DNA from: Fen-1231 sp035286465
GTDB taxonomy: Bacteria > Gemmatimonadota > Gemmatimonadetes > Gemmatimonadales > Gemmatimonadaceae
Direction: 5' to 3'
NCBI GenBank assembly: GCA_035286465.1
Contig: DATEDF010000124.1
Location: 10,993 to 74,992, forward strand
DNA length: 64,000 bases
The notes beneath the pieces are model-generated. The model was given only the letters and a program-made list of their open reading frames with translations. It was not told the origin of the DNA and searched no databases. The position numbers and the translations under genes are program-made. Positions 32,521 to 41,318 of the stretch are shown here, piece after piece; the first letter of the stretch is position 1; each line of letters opens with the position of its first letter.

Positions 32521-35027
32521 CCGCGCGCGTCGCGATCATCGCGGTGCACGGCGTCGGGAGTCCCGCGCCGCTGAGCACGGCACAGGCGACGGCCGAACTC
32601 CTCGTGCGGCACCAGCCAAACGGCGCGCGCTTCAGCGCGTTCGAGGAGCGCCGGCTCACGATCCCCACCGACAAGCTCAACATCACGCCGTCCAGATGGG
32701 ACACCGTCGCGCCGCGGTCCGCGCGCCCCGCGGCCGCGCCGCCGCCCCCGCCCCCGCCCCCCGCGGTGAAGCAGTCACGGCTCGCGGCCCGGCTCGAGGA
32801 GGATCGTTCGGCGCTCGGGCGGAACCGCGACCGGCCCTCGGGCCCCGACATCGCCTTCATGCGTGAGCAGCTCGACGGCTACGAGAGCGACCACGCGCCG
32901 TACGAGACCGCGGAACTGGTGGGCGAGCGCACCGACGCCACGGGCGCGCGCACCGCCGTGCACGTCTTCGAGATGTACTGGGCCGACCTCTCGCGCGTCG
33001 GCTCGGGGCTCCTCCGCGTGCTCGGCACCATCTACCAGCTCATCCTCCACATCAGCCACCTGGGCCGCAAGACGCTCGACGTCGCGTGGCAGTACGCGCC
33101 CGATCCGGAGGACCTGGCGCTGAACGAGGCCTGGCGGCGCTTCAGCGCGTGTCACGCGTGGGCCGTGCGACTGTTCACGATCGGCGTGCCGCTCGCCACG
33201 GTCCTGATGCTCTGCTGGAGCGTGCTCTTCGTGCCCGCGGCGATCCCCGCGAATGCGCGCCCCGTGGCCGGCATCGCGGCGAGCGCGATCATCGCGATCG
33301 CCGCCGCCGGCCTGCTCTGCTTCACCCGCCTCAAGACCGCGAGTGCCGCGACGGCCTTCGTGCTGCTCTCGCTGGCCATTCTCGGGGCCGGCGGATGGCT
33401 CTACTGGACCTTGCCGGCTCGCGCCGGGCTGCTCGGCACCGGCATCCTCAGCGTGACGCTCGGCCTCGTGACCCTCGTCGCCTACGAGGCGACCCTCCGT
33501 TTCTACGAGCGCTCGCGCCCGGGCGCGCTCGTGCTGGGACGCGTGGGCGCGCTCCTCCTCCTCGCGCTCACCGCCGTCTCCTGGCCGCTGGTGGACCGCG
33601 CGCTCGAGCCCGCGGAGATCATTCGGCAGCTCGCGTTCTTCGCGTTCCAGTGGGGGTACATCCTCAACATGCTCCTCTGGCTGACGCTCTGGGGCGTGGC
33701 GTTTGCCGCCTTCCTCCTCGGCGTGCGGGTCTGGCAGCGCACGACGGCTCCCGTCGAGCGCCGGCGGATGCGGCGCGCGGGCTGGACGGCGCGCGTGACG
33801 CTCTGCTTCTCGCTCTTCGCGTTCATCGTCACGGTGCTGATCGGCTATCAGGCGATGCTCGCGCTCGCGTCGCAGTACACGAGCTGGGTGGATCTCCTTC
33901 CCAAGGCGCAGCTCCGGACGGTCGCGACCTGGTTCCTTCCCGCCGCACGCGGCGCGGTGCCCGACTTCCTGCAGGCACTGATCGCGGCGGGCGGTACGTC
34001 GGCGCTGCCGTGGATCATCGCCGGGCTTGGCTTCGCGCTGCTGCTCGTGCTCTGGTTCCTGCTCCTCGTCGGCTTCACGAGCGCGCGCCGGCTGTCCGAA
34101 GACTGGAAGTTCTCGCGCCAGCTCGGCGAGTGGTTCACCGCGGGCTTCGTCTGGCTCCGCGCGTCGGGGAATCTCGCGACGTCGGTGATCTACGGCGGGT
34201 TCATCGTCGGGGGCGTCGTCGGATTCGCGCCGGCGATCTTCGGGTTCACTTGGCCGGCCGAGGTGACGGACTTCTTCGACGAACGCCGGACGACGCGATT
34301 GATCACCGCGATGACATACGCCGTGCTCGCCTCGGCGGCGACGGTGGCGGCGGTGAAGCTCCGCCTCACCGCGCTCGCCTCACGCGCGCGCCCCGCGCTC
34401 GGCATCGTGCTCGACGTGGACAACTACCTGCGCGAATCGCCCTGGGAGGCGACGCCACGCGCGAAGATGGCCGAGCGGCTCGCCTCGCTGCTCCGGAACG
34501 TCGAGGACCGCAGGAACGCGGACGGAACGCCGTACTTCGACCGCGTCGTCTTCATCTCGCACAGCCAGGGCACCGTGCTGACGGCCGACTTCCTGCGCTT
34601 TCTCGCCGCGGAGAAGATCCAGTGCCCCGAGGTGCGCGCCGAGCGCTTCCGCCTCCTCACGATGGGGTCGCCGCTCCGCCAGCTCTACGCCGCGAACTTC
34701 CCGCACCTCTACAAGTGGGTGGACTCGTCCGACGACCGCGAGCCCCGGAAGCGGGACGACGCGCTCGCGGCGGAAGCGCTCGCGCGGCGGACGCCCGACC
34801 CGGCCGCGCTCCGCGTCGGCAAGTGGGTGAATCTCTACACATCGGGCGACTACGTCGGCCGCGCCCTCTGGCGGCGCGAAGACGCGCCGGGCGTGTGGTC
34901 GTGCGAGACATACGCGGGCGCGAGCGAGGCCGGCAACCGGCGGGAGCGCTGCCTCGGCGCTGGGACGCACACGCGCTATTGGTCGAGCGCCGCGGTGGCG
35001 GAGGAGCTGGACGCGCTGCTGGTTTGA
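32517..35027 (+). CDS. Multi-helix membrane protein with a split alpha/beta-hydrolase
   Basis: 836 residues if started at CTG 32517 in a CTGA overlap. It opens with VAIIAVHGVGSP, an alpha/beta-hydrolase oxyanion strand, then a poly-Pro linker, 8-9 transmembrane helices (about residues 215-600) and a cytoplasmic C-terminal domain with VVFISHSQGTVL, nucleophile S683 in SHSQG. So the hydrolase fold is interrupted by a membrane domain. There is no ATG, GTG or TTG in this frame near the start; the first GTG, in the AVHG motif, would delete the strand. Substrate unknown; the patatin neighbour suggests lipids. Confidence 0.75.
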   Translation: MTARVAIIAVHGVGSPAPLSTAQATAELLVRHQPNGARFSAFEERRLTIPTDKLNITPSRWDTVAPRSARPAAAPPPPPPPPAVKQSRLAARLEEDRSALGRNRDRPSGPDIAFMREQLDGYESDHAPYETAELVGERTDATGARTAVHVFEMYWADLSRVGSGLLRVLGTIYQLILHISHLGRKTLDVAWQYAPDPEDLALNEAWRRFSACHAWAVRLFTIGVPLATVLMLCWSVLFVPAAIPANARPVAGIAASAIIAIAAAGLLCFTRLKTASAATAFVLLSLAILGAGGWLYWTLPARAGLLGTGILSVTLGLVTLVAYEATLRFYERSRPGALVLGRVGALLLLALTAVSWPLVDRALEPAEIIRQLAFFAFQWGYILNMLLWLTLWGVAFAAFLLGVRVWQRTTAPVERRRMRRAGWTARVTLCFSLFAFIVTVLIGYQAMLALASQYTSWVDLLPKAQLRTVATWFLPAARGAVPDFLQALIAAGGTSALPWIIAGLGFALLLVLWFLLLVGFTSARRLSEDWKFSRQLGEWFTAGFVWLRASGNLATSVIYGGFIVGGVVGFAPAIFGFTWPAEVTDFFDERRTTRLITAMTYAVLASAATVAAVKLRLTALASRARPALGIVLDVDNYLRESPWEATPRAKMAERLASLLRNVEDRRNADGTPYFDRVVFISHSQGTVLTADFLRFLAAEKIQCPEVRAERFRLLTMGSPLRQLYAANFPHLYKWVDSSDDREPRKRDDALAAEALARRTPDPAALRVGKWVNLYTSGDYVGRALWRREDAPGVWSCETYAGASEAGNRRERCLGAGTHTRYWSSAAVAEELDALLV

Positions 35028-35051
35028 AGTTGAACCGTCGGGCCCTCGTGA

Positions 35052-35089
35052 GCGCGCCGGTCCGGCGCGCGCGGGCACGCCACCCGCGC
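35052..35089. terminator. Two adjacent hairpins between convergent genes
   Basis: GCGCGCCGG/CCGGCGCGC (35052-35070, one central base) and GCGCGGG/CCCGCGC (35069-35089, 7-base loop) share two bases, so only one can form at a time. They lie 25 bases after the hydrolase stop and 10 bases after the carrier stop on the other strand. A bidirectional terminator is likely. Confidence 0.6.
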
Positions 35090-35098
35090 CCGCCCGCC

Positions 35099-36343
35099 TC
35101 ACCCCGCGAACCACCCGATCGCGAACTGACAGAACACCGCCCCCACCACCGCCATCGCGAACCCCCAAGCCAGCAGCTTGCGGAAAAGCGGCCGCGGATC
35201 CTGGCCGCCCGGGAGCGCCGCGAGGCAGAGCGCGCCGATCGTCGAGAGCGGCGACACGTCCACGAGCGCGGCGCCGACGTTGATGCTCATCGCCACCTGC
35301 AGCGGGTCGCCGCCGCCCAGCTTCAGCACGAGCCCGGGCACGGCGGGAAGGAACGCCGGGTAGACGACGCCCGAGGTGGAGCTGTAGGTCGAGATGACGC
35401 CCGTCACGAAGGCGATCGTCCCGTTCACCGTCCCCGGCGTCGAGATGCGCGCGAGCATCGTCGTGAAGAGGTCCATCCCGCCCGTCTTCTCGAGCACGCC
35501 GATGAGCACGCTCACCCCGCACACCATCACGATCACCGACCACGGCACCGCCTTCACCGACGCGACGTCCTCGGCGGCGCCCGCGAGAATGAGCACGGCC
35601 GCCGCCGCAAAGGCCGAGAGGCCGGGGTTCGCCTTGAATGCCACGACGCCGACGATCCACGCGGCCGTCACCGCGAGCGTGAGCCAGTGACGGCGCTCAA
35701 TCGGCGGCGCGGCGACGACCGTCGAGACCCGAGCCGCACGTGCGAGCCGCACGCCGCCGAAGAGCAGGAACGCGCCAAGCGCGACCAGCGCGTGCACGAC
35801 GAAGTTCGCGGCCCAGACGCTCCACTCGTGGCCGCCGAGCCCCGCGGACTTCATCAGCTCCTGCACCATCGCGCCGACGGCGCTGATCGGGGAGAGATTC
35901 CCCGCGTTCGCGCCATTGCCGACCATCAACGCCACGAGAAACGCCGGCACGCCCGCCGAGCCGCCGATGGCCATCGCGAGCGGCGCGATGAGCGCGCTCG
36001 CCGCGATCGCGCCCGGTCCGACCGTCGAGACGGCGCACGCGAGGAGGAAGAAGAGCGGCGGCAGGAGCGCGACGTGGCCGCCGGCGAGCCGCACCGCGCG
36101 GTGCGCGAGCGCGGCGAGCGTCCCGTTCGCCTGCGCCACCGCGAAGAGGAGCGTCACCCCGAGCAGCGTGAGGAAGAGGGTGGCCGGGAACGTCGCCATC
36201 AGCACGTCGGCCTTCCACTGCGCCGCGTAGAGCCCGATCGGCCACGCGAGCGCCACCGCCAGCACGCCGACGTTGATGCGCGACGTGAGGCTCGTGAGCA
36301 GCACGAGGAGCAGCGCGACGAGCGAGAGCACGGCCGGGCTCAC
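35099..36343 (-). CDS. MatC-like dicarboxylate carrier
   Basis: 414 residues, about eleven transmembrane helices, from GTG 36343 in a GTGA overlap with the acyl-CoA ligase. Conserved GNGANAGNLSPIS and STYSSTSGVVYPAFLP are the substrate/Na+ loops of MatC and related DASS-type carriers. With the MatB-like ligase, uptake of malonate or a similar dicarboxylate is suggested. A monocarboxylate role is possible. Confidence 0.75.
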   Translation of the reverse strand: MSPAVLSLVALLLVLLTSLTSRINVGVLAVALAWPIGLYAAQWKADVLMATFPATLFLTLLGVTLLFAVAQANGTLAALAHRAVRLAGGHVALLPPLFFLLACAVSTVGPGAIAASALIAPLAMAIGGSAGVPAFLVALMVGNGANAGNLSPISAVGAMVQELMKSAGLGGHEWSVWAANFVVHALVALGAFLLFGGVRLARAARVSTVVAAPPIERRHWLTLAVTAAWIVGVVAFKANPGLSAFAAAAVLILAGAAEDVASVKAVPWSVIVMVCGVSVLIGVLEKTGGMDLFTTMLARISTPGTVNGTIAFVTGVISTYSSTSGVVYPAFLPAVPGLVLKLGGGDPLQVAMSINVGAALVDVSPLSTIGALCLAALPGGQDPRPLFRKLLAWGFAMAVVGAVFCQFAIGWFAG

Positions 36344-37818
36344 GACGGGCTCCAGGGCGGCAAGAGGTGCTTCTGGACCTTGCCGAGCGCGGTGCGCGGC
36401 AGCGCGTCCACGCGCACGTAGCCGCGCGGGAGCTTGAAGGATGCGAGTACGGCACCGAGCCCCTCGCGGAGCGCGCGCTCGTCGAGCGGCACGTCGGAGA
36501 CGAGGTACGCCACTGGCACCTCGCCGCGCACGGGATCCGTGGCGCCGATCACCACGGCCTCGCGCACGCCCGGCTGCGCGAGGAGCAGCTCCTCGACCTC
36601 GCGTGGGTAGACGTTGAACCCGCCCGAGATGATCAGGTCGCTGACGCGCCCCCGGAGCGTGAGGTAGCCGTCGCTCGAGCGCGCGCCGAGGTCGCCCGTG
36701 CGGAACCACCCGTTCCGGAACGCCGCGGCCGTCTCGGCCTCGCGCTTCCAATACCCGGCGCACACGTTGGGCCCACGCACCCAGACCTCGCCCGTCGCGC
36801 CGTCGGCCACGGGCGCGCCCAGTTCGTCGAGCACGCGCAGCTCCACGTGCGGCAGCGGCGGCCCCACCGTTCCCGCGCGCCGCTCGCCATCATGGGGATT
36901 GCTCGCGTTCATCAGCGTTTCCGTCATCCCGTAGCGCTCGAGGATCACGTGGCCGTAGCGCGCACGGAAGGCCTCCAGGACCTGCGGCGGGAGCGGCGCC
37001 GAGCCCGAGACGAAGAGCCGCATCCGTTCGCCGATCCCTCGGGCGCGCGCGGCGGGCACGTCGAGCAGCCGCACGTAGATCGTCGGCACGCCGAAGAAGA
37101 GCGTGGGCCGGTACTCCTCGAACAGGTCGGCGGCGGTGGCGTGCTCGAATCGCTCGATGAGCCGCATGTGGCACCCGCTCGCGAGCCAGCAGTGCACGCC
37201 GTTGCCGAGCCCGTGCACGTGAAAGAGCGGGAGCACGGCCAGATAGCGATCGGCGCTCGTGATGCGCCACGCTCCGGTGAGCGCGCGGGCGTTCGCCGCG
37301 AAGTTGCCGTGCGTCAGCACGGCCCCCTTCGACGCGCCCGTCGTCCCCGACGTGTACACGAGCGCCGCCGGCGCGTCGTCATCGAGGGCGATCCGCGGGC
37401 GGTCCGAGGCGCACGGCGCCCACTCGGCCTCGAGCGAATCCACGTCCCAGCACGCGGTGCCGGCGGGGACGTCGGTCGCGCGCGCGCTCGTCGCCACCAC
37501 CGCGCGGGGCTCCGCGTCGCGCACGATGTGGCCGATCTCGCGCGCGGTGTACAGCACGTTGACCGGCACCACGATCACACCGAGCTTGGCGCACGCGAGC
37601 CAGAGGTCCACGATCTCGACGCGATTCGCGAGGCAGAACGCGAGTCGGTCACCGCGCACGAGCCCGCGGGCGGCGAGGAGTTGCGCGAGCCGGTTGCTGC
37701 GCGCCTCGAGGTCGCCGAAGGTCAGTGACACCCGCGGTGCGCCCGGACGGTCCCATTCGAGCGCGCACGCGCCCGCGCGCTGGATGAGCGAGCGGTCGAA
37801 GAGCTCGGTCAGCAGCAT
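36340..37818 (-). CDS. AMP-forming acyl-CoA ligase, MatB-like
   Basis: 492 residues. ANL-family motifs: A3 loop YTSGTTGASKGAV, A5 YGMTET, A7 GWFRTGDLG, A8 GRVSDLIISGG and the catalytic Lys in ALGKVQKH. The motif order and the HVHGLGNGVHCWL stretch fit malonyl-CoA synthetases (MatB), but the Arg that binds the second carboxylate cannot be confirmed by eye. The overlapping carrier gene supports a dicarboxylate substrate. Confidence 0.8.
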   Translation of the reverse strand: MLLTELFDRSLIQRAGACALEWDRPGAPRVSLTFGDLEARSNRLAQLLAARGLVRGDRLAFCLANRVEIVDLWLACAKLGVIVVPVNVLYTAREIGHIVRDAEPRAVVATSARATDVPAGTACWDVDSLEAEWAPCASDRPRIALDDDAPAALVYTSGTTGASKGAVLTHGNFAANARALTGAWRITSADRYLAVLPLFHVHGLGNGVHCWLASGCHMRLIERFEHATAADLFEEYRPTLFFGVPTIYVRLLDVPAARARGIGERMRLFVSGSAPLPPQVLEAFRARYGHVILERYGMTETLMNASNPHDGERRAGTVGPPLPHVELRVLDELGAPVADGATGEVWVRGPNVCAGYWKREAETAAAFRNGWFRTGDLGARSSDGYLTLRGRVSDLIISGGFNVYPREVEELLLAQPGVREAVVIGATDPVRGEVPVAYLVSDVPLDERALREGLGAVLASFKLPRGYVRVDALPRTALGKVQKHLLPPWSPS

Positions 37819-37864
37819 CGCGCGAGCCGCACCGGCCCCGGTCCGGGCACCCGGCGTCCGGTGT

Positions 37865-40800
37865 TTACGGCAGCACCGCCGGTTTCACCCCCACCAGCTG
37901 GTTGAACCGCGCGAGCTCCCGGTCCATCACCGCCTTGTAGCTCGCCTTCGCCGCCGCGAGGTCCTTCTCGATGTCCGCGAGCCACGCCAGCGACGCGTCG
38001 GTCGGCCGGAACTCCGCGCCGCCCGCGACGTCGCCCGCGCCCGTCCCCACCTCACCCGACAGCCAGATCAGCGACAGGTAGATCCTGAACGGCTCCACGT
38101 ACCACTTGTCGTCGCTGTGCAGATCGGAGCGCGAGAGCAGGAGCAGCTCCACGTCGAGGAGCTTCCGGTCCAGCTCGCCGAGCGCCGCCCTGTCCTCGGC
38201 GCGCGTGCTGTCGGACTTGCGCTTGTCCTCGATCTGTTTCCGCATCACCTCGAGCCGGTTCACCATGTCGGCGGTCGCGTTCATCGCGTCGCGAATCCGG
38301 ATCTGTGCGGCGAGTGAGGCGCCCAGGTCGGCGTCCGTCGTCGTGATCTCGGGATCGCGCATGACCTCGAGCGGCTGCGCCACCGTCTGCCCGTCCACCG
38401 TGAGGCGCGCCGTGTACTTGCCCGGCAGCGCGAGCGGCCCGTTCGCCATCGGTCCGCCGATGCCCCAGTGCACGATCGGCCGCGTCTTCTGGTCGCGGAA
38501 TCGTGGCTCGTCCCAGATGAACGGATTGTCCGGCGCCACCGTGCGCAGTTCGACGCGCGTGGGCGGATCGTAACGCAGGTCCCACGTCGTGAGGTTCATG
38601 CCGCTCCGGCCGAGCTGCCTGATGGTGCGCAACGCGCTCCCCTTCGCGTCCACGATCTCGACCTTCACCGTGTCCTTCGGGACGGCCTTGAGCGAGAACT
38701 GGAGGCTCGCGGACCCGCTGCGCGCCTCGCGAACGCCCGCGCGCGGCGTGAAGAGGTGCAGGTCGGCGTTCGCGGCCGCCGCGTCCCGCTGCTCGAGCGT
38801 CGTGATGTCGCGCAGCACGTAGATCCCGCGCCCGTACGTTGAAACCAGCACGTCGTGCCACGGCTTCGGCGTGGAGATCCACGTCACCGGCGCCGCGGGG
38901 AGCCCGTCCTGGAACTGCGTCCAGTGCGCGCCGTCGTCCATCGAGTAGTAGAACGCGTTCCCCGTTCCCGCGAACAGCATCCCCCTGCGATTCGGGTTCT
39001 CCGCCACCGCGAGCACGTACGCGAGGGGATGCTTCGCCGGCAGGTCGCCCGTGATCTTCTTCCACGTCTGCCCGAAGTCCGTCGTCTTGTAGAGGAAGGG
39101 CTCGCGATTGTCCATCATGTGGAAGTCCACCGCGACGTATGCCGTGCCCGCGTCGAAGCGCGAGGGTTCGATCTTGCGGATCGTGCCCCAGGCGGGAAGT
39201 CCCGTGATGTTCTTCGTGACGTCGTTCCACTTCTGGCCGCCGTCGCGGGTGTACCAGAGCTTCCCGTCGTTCGTGCCGGCCCAGATGAGCCCGCGCTGGA
39301 TCTCCGACGGAGCGATCGCGAACACCACCTCGCCGTAGAACTGGCCGAGGTTGTCCTCGACGATGCCGCCCGACGAGACGATGCGGCTCGGATCGTTCGT
39401 CGAGAGATCGGGACTGATCACGGCCCAGCTCTGGCCGCCGTTCGACGTCCTGAAGATCACCTGGCAGCCGTAGTAGACGATGTTGCGGTCGAACGGGTCA
39501 ATCGCCAGGGGCGGCGTCCAGTGGCAGCGGTACTTCGACTTGTTGGGCGGCGAATCGAGCGTGTGAATCCACGGGCTCACCGAGCGCGCGCGGCGCACGC
39601 GGTGGTCGTAGCGCGTGACCGTGTTCCCGTAGCACGACGCCCAGACGATGTTCGGATCGGCGGGATCGGGGAGCGTGAACCCGGACTCGCAACCGCCGAG
39701 CCCGTGGTCCCAGGTGGAGAATCCACCGCCGCGGCCGCCGCCGCCAAAGCCGCCCCCTCCGCCGCCACGGCCGCCGCCGTCCCCGCCGCCACGACCGGTG
39801 TAGACCGCCAACGCGGCGCGCCCGCCCGACGTGGGCGGCGTCTCGGGCGCGGTGCTCGGCCCTCGGAACGTCCCGTCATCCTGCCGGTTGCCGTACACCC
39901 AGTACGGCACCTGGTTGTCCACCGTCATGTGGTACATCTGCGCGATCGGCAGCGAGATGCTCTGTGTCGTGCGGCCGCGGTCCGTCGTGATCCGCGCGCC
40001 CGCGTCGTTCGTCATCCCCAGATGGTCGGGGTTCTTCGGGTCCACCCAGATGTCGTGGTTGTCGCCGCCCCACGGCACCGTCGCAAACGTGAGCCCGCCG
40101 TCCGTCGAGCGATGAAAGCTGCTGCTCGCGACGTACACCTCGTTCGCGTCGCCGCTCGACACCTTGATGTTGATGTAGTAACCCGCGCGTCCGATGAGCG
40201 GCCGCGACCAGCTCACCACCTTCCACGACGCGCCGCCGTCGTCGGAGCGCCAGACCGAGCCCTGCGCGTCGGTCTGAATGAGCGCGTAGACGCGCCGCGA
40301 ATCGGTCGGCGCCACCGCGACGTCGATCTTGCCGAGCGGCGGCTTCGGGAGCCCCGGGTGCACGACGTGCGTCCAGGTCGCGCCGGCGTCGTGCGTCACG
40401 TAGATCCCGCTCGACGGCCCGCCCGAGTACATCGCGTACGTGTGCATCACCACCTGCCACATCCCCGCGAAGAGCGTGTTCGGGTCCTTCCAGTCAATCC
40501 CGAGCCCCGAGCAGCCCGTGTTCTCGTCCACGAAGAGCGAGCGCTGCCACGTGCGGCCGCCGTCGGTCGTGCGATACACGCCGCGCTCCTGTTGCGGACC
40601 GGTGGCGCGTCCGAGCGCGCACACGTAGACGACGTTCGGATTCGTGGGGTGCACGATGATCCGGCCGATGCGCCCGGTCTCCACGAGCCCGACGTTGGTC
40701 CACGTCGCGCCGGCGTCGGTGGACTTGTAGATCCCGTCCCCCATCACGTCGGCGTCGCGGATGGCCCACGCCTCACCCGTGCCGGCCCACACCTGGCTGG

Positions 40801-41170
40801 GGTCGGAGGGCGCGACGGCCAGCGCGCCGATCGCCTGCGCGCTCTGCTTGTCGAAGACGGGCACGAAGGTGTTGCCCTCGTCCACCGACTTCCAGACGCC
40901 GCCGCTGGCGGCGCCCAGGTACCAGGTGCGCACGTCGCCGGGGACGCCGGCGATGGCGGCCACCCGCCCTCCGCTCGAGGGGCCGAGCAGCTGGAACTGG
41001 AGCGGCGGCGGCGCCGGCGGCGGGCCGCCCCGGCCGCCGCGGCCGCCCGGCGGCTGCGCGGCGCCGAGCGCCGGGATCAGCACCGGGATGAGCGCGAGAA
41101 TGACGGGCGCGGCGAGCGCGCGGAGCGCGCGCAGAACGCGCGGCACGCGAGCGTGAAGGCTGGGGATCAT
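37865..41170 (-). CDS. Giant secreted BNR/sortilin-like beta-propeller protein 2
   Basis: About 1101 residues from ATG 41170 (ATG 41182 also possible). Signal peptide ending LGAAQPP, then a GGRGGRGG/Pro linker, and Asp-box repeats (SVDEGNTF, STDAGATW, TTDGGRTW, SDDGGASW, TRDGGQKW). A Gly tract lies at about 457-487. The C-terminus (about 950-1100) has helices and an unknown domain. It resembles the first BNR giant in plan but the Gly tract lies in the middle. Role unknown, as above. Confidence 0.83.
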   Translation of the reverse strand: MIPSLHARVPRVLRALRALAAPVILALIPVLIPALGAAQPPGGRGGRGGPPPAPPPLQFQLLGPSSGGRVAAIAGVPGDVRTWYLGAASGGVWKSVDEGNTFVPVFDKQSAQAIGALAVAPSDPSQVWAGTGEAWAIRDADVMGDGIYKSTDAGATWTNVGLVETGRIGRIIVHPTNPNVVYVCALGRATGPQQERGVYRTTDGGRTWQRSLFVDENTGCSGLGIDWKDPNTLFAGMWQVVMHTYAMYSGGPSSGIYVTHDAGATWTHVVHPGLPKPPLGKIDVAVAPTDSRRVYALIQTDAQGSVWRSDDGGASWKVVSWSRPLIGRAGYYINIKVSSGDANEVYVASSSFHRSTDGGLTFATVPWGGDNHDIWVDPKNPDHLGMTNDAGARITTDRGRTTQSISLPIAQMYHMTVDNQVPYWVYGNRQDDGTFRGPSTAPETPPTSGGRAALAVYTGRGGGDGGGRGGGGGGFGGGGRGGGFSTWDHGLGGCESGFTLPDPADPNIVWASCYGNTVTRYDHRVRRARSVSPWIHTLDSPPNKSKYRCHWTPPLAIDPFDRNIVYYGCQVIFRTSNGGQSWAVISPDLSTNDPSRIVSSGGIVEDNLGQFYGEVVFAIAPSEIQRGLIWAGTNDGKLWYTRDGGQKWNDVTKNITGLPAWGTIRKIEPSRFDAGTAYVAVDFHMMDNREPFLYKTTDFGQTWKKITGDLPAKHPLAYVLAVAENPNRRGMLFAGTGNAFYYSMDDGAHWTQFQDGLPAAPVTWISTPKPWHDVLVSTYGRGIYVLRDITTLEQRDAAAANADLHLFTPRAGVREARSGSASLQFSLKAVPKDTVKVEIVDAKGSALRTIRQLGRSGMNLTTWDLRYDPPTRVELRTVAPDNPFIWDEPRFRDQKTRPIVHWGIGGPMANGPLALPGKYTARLTVDGQTVAQPLEVMRDPEITTTDADLGASLAAQIRIRDAMNATADMVNRLEVMRKQIEDKRKSDSTRAEDRAALGELDRKLLDVELLLLSRSDLHSDDKWYVEPFRIYLSLIWLSGEVGTGAGDVAGGAEFRPTDASLAWLADIEKDLAAAKASYKAVMDRELARFNQLVGVKPAVLP

Positions 41171-41318
41171 GGTCGGTTCCATCGGATGGGAAACGGACTC
41201 GAGAAACTCGCCACTCGAGGCCGTCATGCCACGCTCTCGGAGCGGAAAGTCACGCCATACGCTGCCGCGTGCGCACGCGCGGAGCAAGAGGCAGGCCTGC
41301 TGCGGCCACACGACGCGA

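Noticed and set aside
37865..41170. True sialidase activity of the BNR giants
   Set aside because: Asp-box repeats alone do not show it and I could not find the Arg triad or the catalytic Tyr/Glu by eye.
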